This document shows, piece by piece, positions 43,661 to 56,476 of a stretch of DNA of 64,000 nt. Both the position numbers and the translations under genes were made by a program. Position 1 is the stretch's first letter. Each line of letters starts with the position of its first letter. The DNA is from Zeus faber (taxonomy: Eukaryota; Chordata; Actinopteri; Zeiformes; Zeidae): contig OY482851.1 of NCBI GenBank assembly GCA_960531495.1, forward strand, positions 7,294,214 through 7,358,213, read 5' to 3'. The notes under the pieces were generated by a model. It did not search any database and was not told the origin of the DNA. It saw only the letters and a list, made by a program, of their open reading frames with translations.

Positions 43661-44539
43661 AGCAGAGCGGCGGTGAACACCAGCGGGTTTTCATTTCGGA
43701 GGCTTAATGCTCCGTCTCCAGAAAGTGCAGGACTTGTGCACTGATCAAGACAATCTGCTGCTTACAGGCCCAAATCTGAATTCCGGTGGATCCAATTTGT
43801 GGTGCCGGCTGCAAATTAATTAAAGGTGAATAAAAGAGCCTCTGTCATAATCAAAACAATCTATAAACGCTGGTGTCATGGGAACTTTGGGACACCAGAC
43901 GGGGTCGTGGGCCGAAAATAAATGTTGATGTCTGCTTTAGGTGGTCTCAGTGCAAGAGTCTGGTTTACAAGTATTTCAGAGCACTTATCTGGGTGATGAT
44001 CTAATACGCCAGTCTGCTTGGCAGTGGCTGCTCTATCTCCATTTTAACATTTTAACATACGTTGGATCTATTATGGCACTGGCTACACTGGCGACGTACA
44101 CAGACGGGTGCTTATGGAACTTAGCAGCCAAATGTCAGAGAAAACGCCCTTGGCAGCCATTCTTGACCCAAAATGAAACCATTCTGCACCTAAGAAGGAT
44201 GCGAATGCAGTTTGCTCGGCTCCAAATGTGAGCATCGCCCCCAAGTGGTCTTTGCCTCTAACCACATTTTCTTCAGATTAAATCTGTGTGTTTGGGTGAA
44301 GAAGGAGACAACAGGGAGAATCTGTGTTTGCTCCTCAAAGGGCCTCACACATTTAAATTACAGGAAAAAATAGTATTAAATCCACATTCATATTGGATGC
44401 ATGTTGGGCAAGTCGCTATGACTATACTGTGCTCAGTCTCTTGATGAGAAGAGATGCCTGTATGTATCATATCTAAGAAGGCCACAACCACAGTGTAGCC
44501 AGACCCCAAGTCCTCCAGAACCCCGACAACCCTCGCAAA

Positions 44540-46010
44540 ATATGTGACCTGTAAGACGAGGGAGAACGGGACCCTGGACCTGCTCCATGCCAACGTGAAG
44601 GACACACACAGCTCCATCTTAAGAGAGGAACTCCTACAGGGAGAGGGAAGAAAAAAGCTGCAGCAGTGGAGGTGTGGAACGGGATGGAAAGGAAAAGACG
44701 ACTGGCCTTGGAAAGGGAACCCCAAAAACATGAAAACGAACAGAACCTGTTTTTCCTAATTGATTCGATGCCCCATCCCCGGTGAGCTCGACAGTGGTTC
44801 CACCTCATCCACCACACACCCCATTCACACCTTGGCTCTTCCCTACCCTCCGCTGTGCTACTGCAGCACCGGTTCTGCAGCTCCTCAGGCCCCTGTTGAG
44901 CGACTTACTGGACCCCAAGAGCTTGCGTGCCAGGCCAGCATTGACGTGGAGGATGCCATCATCTACCTGCTGCACCAGGCGTACTCCCGTCTAGGGAGGC
45001 CGGGAAGCACGGTGGGAGTCGTGTTCTTTGGCTTCTCCGGTGCTTTCAACACCATCCGGCCCATACGGTCCTGTCGGCAGAGTAACTCACAGCAATGCGG
45101 GTAGACCATGACATATGACCGGAAGACCATGACTACCTCACCGGCAGTGGTAGGAACACCGGAACAACATTGGAAACTGCACAGTCACTAGTCCATAATT
45201 GATCTAGGGAAGCTACGGACGTAGCCATTGATAGGCCGGCGCTGGTTAAGGAGAAGAGGGCAATGCGCTTGACCAGTGCCACTTACACTCCTAGCCGGGA
45301 AACCCTCACACCGAGGCTGGAGGCCGTCCTGATCAGACACTACAACATTTTTCGCTTTTCAACTATAACCAGCAAGCAGCCGTGCCGCCGCAAAATACGA
45401 CCCCCGGCAAATGCAGCCCTTGGGATGTGAAAAGTAGACGACATTGTTTCATGAATGTGATTCAAGATTAACTGGGAGTGGATGAGGATAACGTGATGCC
45501 GTAGCGGCTGATCAGGTTCAGCCTCGGCGTGAGGGTCTCCCGCCAAGGAGAGGCAGTGGCCGAGCGTACCGTCGCCTTCCCGTTTACAAGTGCCGGCCTG
45601 TCAGTGGCCGCGTCAGTAGCTTCTCTAGACCAATCATCGGCCGGAGTTTTGACCCCCCATTACCCGTCACCCTCTACACCTTTGACTTCCAGCGTCATCT
45701 ACCGGAATGTGCCACCCGCAGAAAGTTCCCCTTGACTCCTCCATCACCGGCGGAATTACGAGGAGGGGGAGTGGGGAGGTCGTGTGGAGAGCTTGGTGTG
45801 ACAACAAGCACCTGTAGCTCCACACTGGGAAAACAAACAAGCCGAGGGAGCGGGAAACCGGCGAGCGCCGTCACCATCCAGTGGGAGGCGGTGGAGACGG
45901 TGGACTCCTGCAGGTTCCTGGGTGTGCGGATCAACACTCTACAGGAAACGACGGAGCAGCTGTTGAGGAGGCTCGGCCATCCAACAAATGGAATATCCGG
46001 GAATTGATTT
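44540..46010 (+). pseudogene. Decayed L2/CR1-like LINE fragment (reverse transcriptase remnant)
   Basis: Around 44938-45065 the plus strand encodes DVEDAIIYLLHQAYSRLG followed by VVFFGFSGAFNTI, which matches reverse-transcriptase motif A of non-LTR elements. The catalytic Asp is replaced by Gly. A later piece at about 45880-45940 (VETVDSCRFLGVRI) matches the region after the RT core. Frames are broken by stops and shifts, so it is dead. Confidence 0.65.
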
Positions 46011-46693
46011 TCTGGGATGTCTTCATATAAGAAGATAATTTTATACCTTTGGCATTTTTCATCACTGACCCTTATAAAACATTGATATTTCCACATTTAC
46101 TACTGTATACTTTTTTTTTTTTTTACTGTCTACATTTTTACAGAACAACTTTATTTTGTTGTTCAGACAAAGTCAATAAGTTATCACATTACATGAGTTT
46201 CCCATCTGGACTATGGCAGCACTATCAGAGTACAGTAATAATTACAGAACATTCTTTATAGAACAATACACATTGGTATTACGCAGTTTATGACTCCAAT
46301 AGAGAGATCTTTTCTTCCTTTACACAGCCAATTCACAACCAAACACTCAGGAGTCATTGCAATGATCAACTCTGTCACAGTCAGTTCACAAAATGCATCA
46401 AATTACAATGTTAAAAAGAGAATTCCTCCGTGATGAGTGTTATTTAGAGAATGAGCTTCAGATTATTTGATTGCCACATGGAAGGTCCCGTGTTTTGAAT
46501 GCACCACGGACCACACCAAAGAGGAACTGGTTTGAACAAATTTAGGATTCTATCTCACAGCTTACACATATCAGAAATGACAAAAATTATGTGCTGACTT
46601 AGGGGTTCCCAAACTGGGGTGCGTGGCCCCTAGAGGTCTGTGGCAAATTATAATTTTTGGTATAATATTTATATATTTTAGCCTTTTACCCCA

Positions 46694-46695
<2 letters not shown>

Positions 46696-46774
<79 letters not shown>
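46696..46774. repeat. (CA)n microsatellite
   Basis: A 79-bp run next to a 'ggttcccaaactggggtgcgt'-like sequence at about 46606, which resembles one end of a hAT-derived non-autonomous element. Confidence 0.93.
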
Positions 46775-46777
<3 letters not shown>

Positions 46778-47127
46778 GTTGTGAGATTTGCAATTTTTTT
46801 TGTCAGCAAAGGTTAAGAGAAATACAAGGCGGTATTGCGATAAAAAAGATTTGGGAAGATCTCAATGTTTTTAAAATCTAGTAAGTATCAATGTCTAACA
46901 ATATGAAAAGGTCTAACATTAAGTGTAGAAACAGACAAAAAGGAAATCTGTTATTTGGCTAAACATCCCTATAACATGAGGTCAGCGCCACAAGGTATAA
47001 TCAGACGGGGGATTCTGGGTAATCCACAGGGTGTTTGGGTGTCAACGTTCAAGCAGCTTCTCAGCCCAGCGGTTGGTGTCCCCTTAAATATTAACTGTCT
47101 TCAAGGTAATTGTGGTGCAGGGATGGG

Positions 47128-47200
47128 GTGGTTTGAGCAGCCACACCTGTCCTGGGCCCCAGTTTCCTAGACCCGGGACAGGTGTGGCTGCTCAAACCAC
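47128..47200. repeat. Near-perfect 29-bp-stem hairpin with 15-nt loop
   Basis: The left arm 47128-47156 (GTGGTTTGAGCAGCCACACC...) is the reverse complement of 47172-47200 except for one position, which is a G-U wobble in RNA. The loop is 47157-47171. Confidence 0.95.
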
Positions 47201-48789
47201 AATGACAAACCTGTGAGTTTTTGCCCAAATAATAACAGAGAGATTGTGGAGGTCCAACTGCATCAAGCATCAGCGACACCGGCGGAGACATGTTCACGCC
47301 ACAACACTGTCAACATACTAATACCTATTTTATGTCGATCGCCCATTCTACTCTCTGCTTAGGTGTGAGGACTCGCTGGTGGAGCAGCTCCACCTTAAGG
47401 ACTGTATTCCATCTGTACATCCAGTCACATGTGGACCAGCAGTTACTGGGGCGTTGATCAATATCTGTACTTGTCTGTAGTTGCATAACCTTCTTGTGAA
47501 CTTCATCTCTACAATGTTCACTCCAGGTCACCGACGTTTCCTTTAAAAGGAATGCAACATATTTCCCCATCTTTGATCTTTCGTGCCATACCTCAGTTAT
47601 CTATTGTAATCACTGTGTGTCATCATTTTAGTCACTAGACAACGTGTATAACCCAATAAAGATAGTTAAATATTATCCAAAAACGCAGAAAATAAAACTG
47701 CTATAAAAATGTATTTTTTTTTGGCGCTCGGTGCTTGTGGCCTGCTGGGGCATCTGGCCGGTTGCGGTATGGCGGGCCTCTACCTTGCACGGGGCATTGG
47801 TGGGCATGGGGGTGTCGGTCTGTCGGTGCAGGACCTGGCTCCGCGCCTGTGGTCCGTGCCTGGTGCCCGTGGCCTGGGTTCTGCGTCAAGTAAACGTGGG
47901 TTGCGTGTACGGCCTCAGGGGTGCAGGGTCTCCTGGCTCTCTCTGGGACTGGTTTATCCATAGGATCCCGGCTTCTCTGGGGGCTGGGGGGGGGGGGGGG
48001 GGGGGTCTTCTGTGGCTGCAGGGCCGGGTGCTTGGGGCTTTCCTGCAGTCCTGGAGTGTCTATATGGCTGCGGGACATAGAGGTGGCTTCGGGGCCTTTT
48101 CCGCTGCTTGGAGGTGCGACGATATAATTCCGACCTCATACACCAGAACCAATTGGGAGAAGTGCCGTGCCCTCACCGGTGGACGGACAAACACACACCC
48201 TCCTGGTTTTCTCCATCATTTACTGCCATAACTATGACAGAAAGAGCCAACGCGCCCGATGGCTATTTCAGTTTTCCTGGACTTAATTCTGTTTTGTCAA
48301 AAACATGTCGTCTGACGTTTCTATGTTCATGTTTTTCCATGAACATGTTGTTTGATTCTATGTTTATTTGTCTCACCCGTGGTGATTCCCCCCCTATTGG
48401 AGTAGTGTTGATGATTAGTTATAGACCAAAACGTGGTAAGGTGGTTCTCCAAAGAGGTGGGATTGGTTGGTTGTCATCCCACAGGTCGTCCACAGGACAG
48501 AGTTGTTGCAGCGGTTCTTGATGATTAAAGAATTAATAAAGAGTTGCATTGCGGGTTGAACTCCCCTTGCACCTTAACTCTGTCCTGCACCCAATGGCAC
48601 ACAAATACTGTTTTTGCCAAGCATGCTGACAGCACAGGTTTAAAAAAAAAAAAAAAAAAAAAATCTTTAAGCCAAAAGGCAACGTCACCCTCTGATTACA
48701 AGCCCTCTCCAGTCTATTTAGTAGTCTGTACTTCTTTTCACGGGTGTCGCCACCCTTCACCCCTCAAGCACAGTGCAGATGGTCCAGTC

Positions 48790-51287
48790 CTATGGTTGTG
48801 AGGGGGTGTGAGGCTGCACCACGTCAGCCTGTGGTGGGGCAGATATGGGGTAAATGGGAACGTTGGTATGTTCTGTGTAGTCTGGAGGGAGATCATCTGG
48901 CTTCACAACCAGCTGGAACATGCACACAGACAGACCGACAGACAAACAAGAGGGTTAGACACAATGAAAAACCTTGCAAGACAGACGTATTCTGTACTCA
49001 GGTCTAACGTCACATTAACACCTGTACAGTACACAGTAAAAATATAAACGGCAATTGTGTTTTAATTTTTTTTTGTTAATCTTGATATTAACTTTTGTAT
49101 CAAATTCATGTCTATTGCCTTTAAATAAGAAGCTGGTACTTATGCACGTCACCAAATGCCTGGGTTTCTCAGTTTCCCTCCTGGGGATTAATAAAGTATT
49201 TTCTTTCTTTCTTTCTTTCTTTCTGCCCGTCTAAGAATCTGTATCTAAATTAAAATATAATAGACATCTCACCTCGTCGTAAGATGGCGGCGGGCCACAG
49301 TGCATGGCCGTGCTGTAGCGCGGGGGTCTGTGCAGCTCCTGGCTGTAGCGCGGCTCCCGGTGGGGGTCGTCGCTCTCGGACAGGGGTCGGCTTCCCGGGA
49401 CGGGGATGATGAAGACGGAGGACGCTCGGCTGGCCTCCCGGTTCATCAGCCAGTCCTGCCACTCCAGCTGGTCCTCCCTTAAGCGGTGGCACACCCTGCA
49501 CAGCGCCGTGCAGAACATGATGGAGAAGCCGAAGCCCAAGATGCCCAGGAAGATGCTGGAAGGCACCGGGAGTTTAGATGGTTAAACACAGCTGAAGGTA
49601 ATTGTGATTCTGTTTTAGTGTGAACCGGCACGGACGACTCCTGTGCAACAGAAGCAACTCAGTGAAAGAATTGAAACAGACAATAAAACCGTAGTTTTTA
49701 CCCTTCCGTGGTTTGTCAAAATGTCTGCTGTGAAAATTCTGTTGGTTCAACTACACATTTCATAGTAAACAAATGACAATGAACTTTTCACAAACAAACA
49801 TTAAGAGTTAAATACCAGGAATAAAAACGCTTTTTACTGGACATTTCACGCTAAACATATCCCATGTTTTTTTAAATGAAAACTAGAAACATTAAAACTG
49901 ATATATTGAAAAGCGAAAAAAAAAAGTAATAAATTCTGCAAACAAATAAGGAAAATCTAAATAGAAAAGGGCTTTTTGAAAAAAATAAAATAAAATTGGC
50001 AACAATACAACACAATATACACCAATCAGTCACAACATTAAACCACCACTAATAACCACTATTACTGTGTAGCTCCACCTCTTGCAACCTAAACAGCTCT
50101 GACCCGTGGAGGCATGGACTCCACAAGACCTCTGAAGGTGTCCTGTTGTATCTGGCACCAAGACGTTAGCAGCAGATCCTTTAAGTCCTGGAAGTTGTGA
50201 GGTGGGCTCCCCATGGATCGGACTTGTTGCTCTAGTACATCCCACAGATGCTCCATGGGATCAGACCCTAACCCAACCCCTCCACATGATGCAGAGGAAA
50301 ACATGATTCATCAGACCAGGCCACCTTCATCCATTGCTCCATGGTCCAGTTCTGACGCTCACGTGTCCATTGTAGGAGCTTTCAGTGGTGGACAGGGGTC
50401 AGCATGGGCACTGTGACTGGTCTGCAGCTACACAGCCCCATACGCAGCAAGCTGTGATGCACTGTGTGTTCTGACACCTTTCTATCATAGCAGCATTATC
50501 TTTTTCACCAATTTGTGCAACAGTAGCTCTTCTGTGGGGGTTAGACTTCGCCTCCAATCACATCAATGATCACTTGGACGCCCATGACCCTGTCGCCGGT
50601 TCACCGGTTGTCCTTTCTTGGACAACTTTTGGTAGATACTAAGCACTGCATACCGGGAACACCCCACGAGACCTGTTGTGTTGACCCAGTGTCAAAGTGG
50701 CTCAGATCCTAACGCTTGCCCATTTTTCCTGCTTCCAACACATCAACTTCAATAACTGACTGTTCACTTGCTGCCTGCTATACCCCACCCCTTGACAGGT
50801 GCCACAGGAACTAGATGAGCAATGTTATTCACTTCACCGGTCACTGGTTTTAATGTTGTGGCTGATCTGTGTATATGCTTCAACACATCCACGTACAAAA
50901 GATACAAAAAAACCCCAAAAAAACAGTAAATAAAATGTTATTTAACTCCAGAAAGGGGGCTTGAAGAGGAAGATAATTGAGGAACAGAGACGGAAGGGGA
51001 GAGAGAGAGAGATTGAGAGAGATTGATTTCTGCACTATTGATCATCTGTATTTCCCCCTAAAAAAACAGATCAATTGATTTTCACAGGTTCAATCCAACA
51101 GACGTCACTGTTTGGATGAGGATTTGAGGTCTGCTGACAGAACCTTCAAACTCAAACACTTGATGTGTATTTTGATTCAAATGATTTCGCTTTGATCTTA
51201 ACAAGAAGGGAATATGATAAAAGATGAACAGAGAGTTGTTGCCAAATCCTTGTCTTACTCCAGAGCAGGGATTTTGTCTAAGCTCAT
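48790..51287 (-). CDS. Small single-pass membrane protein with three PPxY motifs (144 aa, family not recognised)
   Basis: Minus-strand coding exons 51259-51287, 49273-49555 and 48790-48912 (stop TAG) join in frame to 144 codons. The protein starts MSLDKIPALD and has one hydrophobic segment at residues 11-29 (IFLGILGFGFSIMFCTALC), with Cys25, Cys29 and Cys32 placed for palmitoylation. A cytosolic-type tail follows with EWQDWL and three PPxY motifs: PPRY 87-90, PPSY 99-102 and PPDY 113-116. PPxY motifs are ligands for WW domains, for example of NEDD4-family ubiquitin ligases, so an adaptor role like NDFIP proteins is an inference. There is no signal peptide. The start is chosen because it is the only frame through exon 51259-51337 that joins phase-correctly to the next exon. 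Alternative: a longer N-terminus from another exon. Confidence 0.75.
50016..50874 (-). mobile_element. Decayed, internally deleted Tc1-like DNA transposon, copy 2
   Basis: This is the same family as the copy at 534-1547, in the opposite orientation. The ends carry ACAACATTAAACCAC and GGCTGATCTGTGTAT-type termini. The transposase frame is fragmented (frames covering 50030-50304 on the minus strand) and the middle of the gene is missing. It lies in an intron of the PPxY membrane-protein gene. Confidence 0.85.
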
Positions 51288-53026
51288 CCTCAGAATCACA
51301 GCAGAGCCCCCGGTCAGAGTAGAACCACGGCAGAGACCTGAAAGACCGGCACAAAACAAAGCATTAGGCCCCCGAAGACACGAGGCGTCGTCCAGATCTT
51401 CAACCTCGGTCCGGGAGTCAGTCCGTCAACATGGCCTCAATCAACCCGTGCCGTCGTTTCTATTCTCCGTTTCGATTTGAACTGAAGGTGTTATGTGATA
51501 TATTTTGAGGTCGTGGATGCCCAACATCGAATCATTTTCAATTTCTTCTCTGGAAGTATGGGTCTTCAAAAAAAAATCTCAAATAATTCTCATAATATTT
51601 TGGGGCCTTCTTCCACCGATTAAATGACAATGATTCAGTAAATCGCAGCAGGAATTTAGGTCCGTGTGGGAAGATGATATCGGCTGTGAAATGAGGTCTC
51701 CCCTAAAAGAGCCTTGTGCAAGCGGTGTATTCCATTTTTTATTTTTGAAAAGCAATGCTTTACATCTGTTTGTTTAATTGACTGAGACTTGTTTTCCACT
51801 CGATACCTGATTCCTACCAGATAAGGGTTGAACCGTGTGTCCTACAGTTTCCCCACACGGGTTCTGATTAGAGGTTTTTACGTGCTGATATTTAAAAACC
51901 GGGTCAAATGAAAGGTTCTACTTGAGTTTAGTTAAATAACGCGGAGCGGCCGTTACAAGTCCAACGAGTCCTTTCCAGTCTGGTCTAGAAATCTAGTCTA
52001 GAAATAAGAGTGAACTGGCTCAACAGACATTTACAACCAAGGACCCCTCATATGTGAGAAAACACGTACGTCCCCTCTTTGTATGTCCCGAAAATAATTG
52101 GATATGAGGCCTTTCTCCCACTTCTGCCACGTGTGGAAAAACAAAACAAAGCAATTATTTGTATCGCACCATTTCAAAATACAGAATACAAAAACAATGT
52201 ATTAAATGTCAAAAAAAAAAAGATAATTATATACGTCAATTTTGCGTAAAATAATGTTTTAATTATTTTTAAGGTGTGCCACTTCAAAAGACGAAAAATG
52301 AGAAAAAACAATTTCCCCCGCAAAAATATTTGACGGACCCCTTGGCTAAGTGCCGCGGGCCCCACTTTGACAATCACTGATTAACAGTGAGCAGGTTGCA
52401 CAACACCTGAACGATAAAATGTTTTCTTTATTGACTTGTTGACTCATCAGGAGTTTATTTAGGTCAAAAAGAACTAGAACCTCAGCACGACCTGTGGCCG
52501 GGTTTTATTTCTATTCTTTTTCCTTAATCTCCTTCTGGATCAGCCAGGTTTTCCAGTTGCTATCTATCATGTCAGTAGTCCTTAAAAACAGTAATTCGCA
52601 ACCTTATTCATATCAAGAACACTCATTAGATACGCATTAGGCCACAGACTCTATTTGATAAGATTTAGTCCATGCGATCACAATCTGAAAATATTTTTAT
52701 TGTTGTATGTTATTATATTATTCATTCCAAGATATCCCTCCGAAACCATCCTCAAAACAGCCCTTATTGAAATAATGGCGACGCTTAACTATTGATGATT
52801 TTTCTGGGGACCTCCTGGAATCCGCTTGAAGGACCCCACATTGAGAACCGCTGCTTTCAGCACGCCGACAGAGCGCCGCGTATAGCCCTGGACAGAACAC
52901 CGGCCGCGGCCCTCCATTAGGCCCGTCGCCGGAGCAATTCTTAAAAACCACTTCCTGCCACTCAACACAGGCAGACAGACCTGGCTGCAGAATCGTTTTT
53001 TCACATATCAGCAAAGAGAGTCTTAC
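50875..53026. other. Intron region of the PPxY gene with hAT-like remnants
   Basis: Apart from the start exon at 51259-51337, text of the type 'gaccccactttgacaatcactga' (about 52330-52380) and 'ggaccccacattgagaaccgctg' (about 52830-52855) resembles ends of hAT-derived non-autonomous elements. No gene seen. Confidence 0.4.
51288..51337 (-). other. 5' UTR part of the start exon of the PPxY membrane-protein gene
   Basis: The acceptor is TTTCAG, just beyond 51337. The coding start is at 51287 and the donor follows 51259 (GTAAGA). An upstream frame in this exon (LPWFYSDRG...) is open but ends in the wrong phase for the next exon, so it was not used. Confidence 0.5.
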
Positions 53027-53090
53027 CTGCTCGCAGACTGAAGCTCCTGGACAAACAGCACGGCGGAGCACCCACAAGAAGAGTGTTGGA
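53027..53090 (-). other. Possible noncoding first exon of the PPxY membrane-protein gene
   Basis: The minus strand has a good donor (GCGAGCAG|GTAAGA) after a GC-rich stretch with no in-frame start. The 5' limit is not visible; the left end of the transcript may lie near the (GT)-rich stretch at 53100-53130. It is linked to the exon at 51337 only by orientation and by the need for an upstream exon. Confidence 0.3.
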
Positions 53091-53334
53091 GTGCGTGCGT
53101 GTGCGTGTGTGTGTGTGCGCGTGTGCGTGTCCACCTCTTTTTACATGCACCTGTGAGAGTGAATGGATGTGGGGTGTGGGTTATTAAGCCTCAACCCGGG
53201 GGGGAGTGTGTTTTGTAAGTTCTTGCACAAGGCGTGTGTTTGTGTGTGAGAAGGACCTGTCAATGGATTGTAGTCCCCAGGTACTTGTACGCGTTTGCAC
53301 ATGCGCATGAGTTAATTTTCACGTGCATTTGCTT

Positions 53335-53375
<41 letters not shown>

Positions 53376-55019
53376 CAGTTGGGAGGGTGTGTACAGCAGA
53401 ATGTGCTAAAGGTCCATTATGAAAACCTTTATGGCTGCATTAGAAGCTTTAAAGCCACAGCTACCGTTTTCCGAAACGGGGGGTGGGACGGCCGGCCGAC
53501 AGGCGGGGTCACCATGGAAACCCAGACAGCTGACAGCATCAACTGGGGCGAAACCAAAGCAGGGACCGAGCTACAGCACGAGTCGTCATTTCCCGATTCC
53601 AAACGCAACCCGAGCAGTGGTTCAACTTGCAAGCCAGCCTCGCCCAAACCCACCCTCCCACCGAAAAACGGGCCGAGAAATAATTACGGAAGACTTGGAA
53701 TTGGATTAAAAAAAAAAAAAGCAGCCCTCTGTGTTCTCCACCCGCTTGTCCTTGTGGCTCCTGGACTGAGGTGGGCGGAGTACTCCAACGGTTACCAGTA
53801 AAATGATCTCCCTCAGCTGTCTGTGTGCTCAGCGTCGGTCAAATTAAAAGTAAAGCTTCGTTCTGCGTGTGTCGCTTTCCATTTCACTGGAAGGGCTGTT
53901 TGAGGGCCTGGATGTCCATGCATTTAAAAGCAGTATACTGTAAAGAGTGGCCCTCGGTATTTACAGTTTAAGAACAAATTAAAATCCGTCAAAAATGTTT
54001 AGAAATCATCTTCATTGAAAGCCCAGTCATTGAAACCAGGGTAGAGTCTCTTGACAGATGATTTACAGCCAAACTGGGACATGGATGCTCAGGGTGTGTG
54101 AAGCTCAAATGAGCTGTAGCGTGCGTGTGCACGTGTGTGTGTGTGTGTGTCTGTGTGTGTGTGTGTGCATGCATAATAGGGTTAGGGTATTGTTTAAATA
54201 TGATGACACTCTGTCCGTCTGCCTCTGCATGTTTAATAGGGTTGGGTATTGTTTAAATATGATGATACGATGACATCAGTACCACGACAGAGTTCAGGTG
54301 ATAATGATACCAATAAAGTACTTCATTCAATACCTTGGTTTGTCCTACTGCACCCATTATGTGAATGGAAGCATTCAGTTATGTGTAAGTTGTGTAAATG
54401 CCACCACTCCTCCCCATCCAAATGATTTTTACACAAATACGTTTATACAAATTATATACAAATACTCGTTATTGAAATATTTATGAAATAGCTGTGCAAA
54501 ACTGTACAATGAAGTATTTGGGCAGTTTGATTTTTAAACAAATACAGTACAGGAGGAATGTAAACAGCGAGGAAAACCTGTCACTGTTCCTATAGACACA
54601 TGACTGCAGTTGTAAGACAGACTTGAAAAATTGTGAATTTATCCTTGAAATTTTGGCTATTTGGGATTATCGATCACGTTTCAATAAGTCTACAGTTACA
54701 AAAGCAAATATACAGTGAGATCTGATCTGAACTCAGATCTGTTGTTTTTTTTTTCATGACAGTGTGAACAGCACCAATCACGTGGAATCTGATCTTTTCA
54801 ATTTGGAATTGGTCCACTTCCACGTGTGGTCCCGAATCTGATACAGATCAGATTTTTTGCAATATGACCTCGGTCTGAGCGGTCACATCAGGACTCGTGA
54901 GACTTCCACGTCTCTCTAGAGCAGGGTCCGGACCGCAGCACACAAAATGTTCACGGAATAGCGACCAGGGAAAAAAAAGGTACGCTCGCCACGTTTTATA
55001 AATAGCATCGGATCTACAA

Positions 55020-55053
<34 letters not shown>

Positions 55054-56439
55054 CAAGTTCAAGTTCAAGAGATTATTTGTCACATACATATACATACGGT
55101 CATACATATATGCAGTGAAATGTCATGACACCCGGTGATTAGGCACAATAAGCTCTAAAAATACTAAAAAATACCAAAATGTGCATAATCGACACAAGGT
55201 GCTCGCGCAGGCAGCCGCAAGGGGAGGCGCCACAATCGCGATTCTGCGTTCTATAATTATATAATAGAGATTGCTGATTTAAACACTTTTTATTCATTAC
55301 TCATTATATTGTATCACTGTTTGTTCATTATTCACTATGGAACCCTCATAGAACATGAAACTGTCCCTGGGTGCCAGTAAAATAGAATATGGGACTGTCA
55401 CCAAGTTTCAGAATAATTCAACCTGTAACTCTCATTTAGTTTTAGTAGAACACAACATGTAACTAACATGGAAATGTCCAGGTCAAACTTCAAATTAAAG
55501 TCCTTTTCACTTTTAAGACGCAAATATACATTTATATTGTATTTATATGGTACTTGCCGTTCCAAAATAAATTGCAATCATTGCAAAAAAAATAGTGTGT
55601 GTGTGTGTGTCATTCAGGGGGGTGGGAACTTAAGAGGTGCCATTCTCCATATTACAAGCATCAAAATGATGGCAAAGCTGTTATTTTAAGGTAAGAAAGT
55701 TACACAGCGTTGCTTCAGCAGACGGTTGTAGCTGCCGCTGCGGTAGTCAGCCAATCACAGGTCGCATTAAATGGAAGAACGCTTGCGCTGGTTGGATGCG
55801 AGCAAAACCATCAGAGTCTTTTTTTTTCCCCTAGATCTGGGTCCAAAAAGGATGAAATGCAGGTATCGTTTGACTGGAGACGTTTCCATACTACGTGGTG
55901 TTGATTATTTCGACAGATAACTTAAAAGGGTATTGAGTACCGTTACCCAGCCCTAAAGCGTAATCATTTTCCATGATTTCCTCAGACCAAAACAAAAACA
56001 AACACAATCGGGGGAAGCATGGAAAGAAAATGGAATTAATCACAAAACGTATGATGCTATCTAAGCAATTCAATTCCTGTTATCTAGTCGCTTTTAACAT
56101 CCTGCTGATCAGAGCAATAAAAGGGAACAAGGGTCAATATCGGTGTTATTGTTGTACAAGCAAGGCTGTGAGACAGCCGCGTCATGCTGATGGTGTTTAA
56201 ATGTACTGCAAATGTTTAAATCAAATTTGTACAAACAAAACTGTTTTGTGTTTTTTTTAATTTTGTATTTCAAGCAAGCACACATTTTGTTTGTTTATTC
56301 TGCGTGTTGGAAAAACATAACATGGTAGAACAATTATGTACAATTTAAAGCACAAAATGAAAATAGAGAACAGCAATAACACATCTGGGTATTTTCTTTT
56401 CAACAGCCTTTCATTTATCTTGCAGTATTCAAATTTTAT

Positions 56440-56476
<37 letters not shown>

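Larger units (their letters stand above)
38735..48789. other. Intergenic repeat-rich region between two minus-strand genes
   Basis: No supported gene. Contains (GT)n at 39009-39061, (TAA/TTA)n at 39557-39614, a TTAA-flanked MITE, (GA)n at about 43534-43660, a LINE remnant at about 44540-46010, an 'uncharged' CA run at 46696-46774, a 29-bp-stem hairpin at 47128-47200 and a G-run near 47990-48006. Open frames at 41760-42335 lack splice or family support. Confidence 0.55.

Noticed and set aside
53343..53801. 152-codon plus-strand frame
   Set aside because: Begins inside a GT repeat and has no recognisable domain or splice partner.
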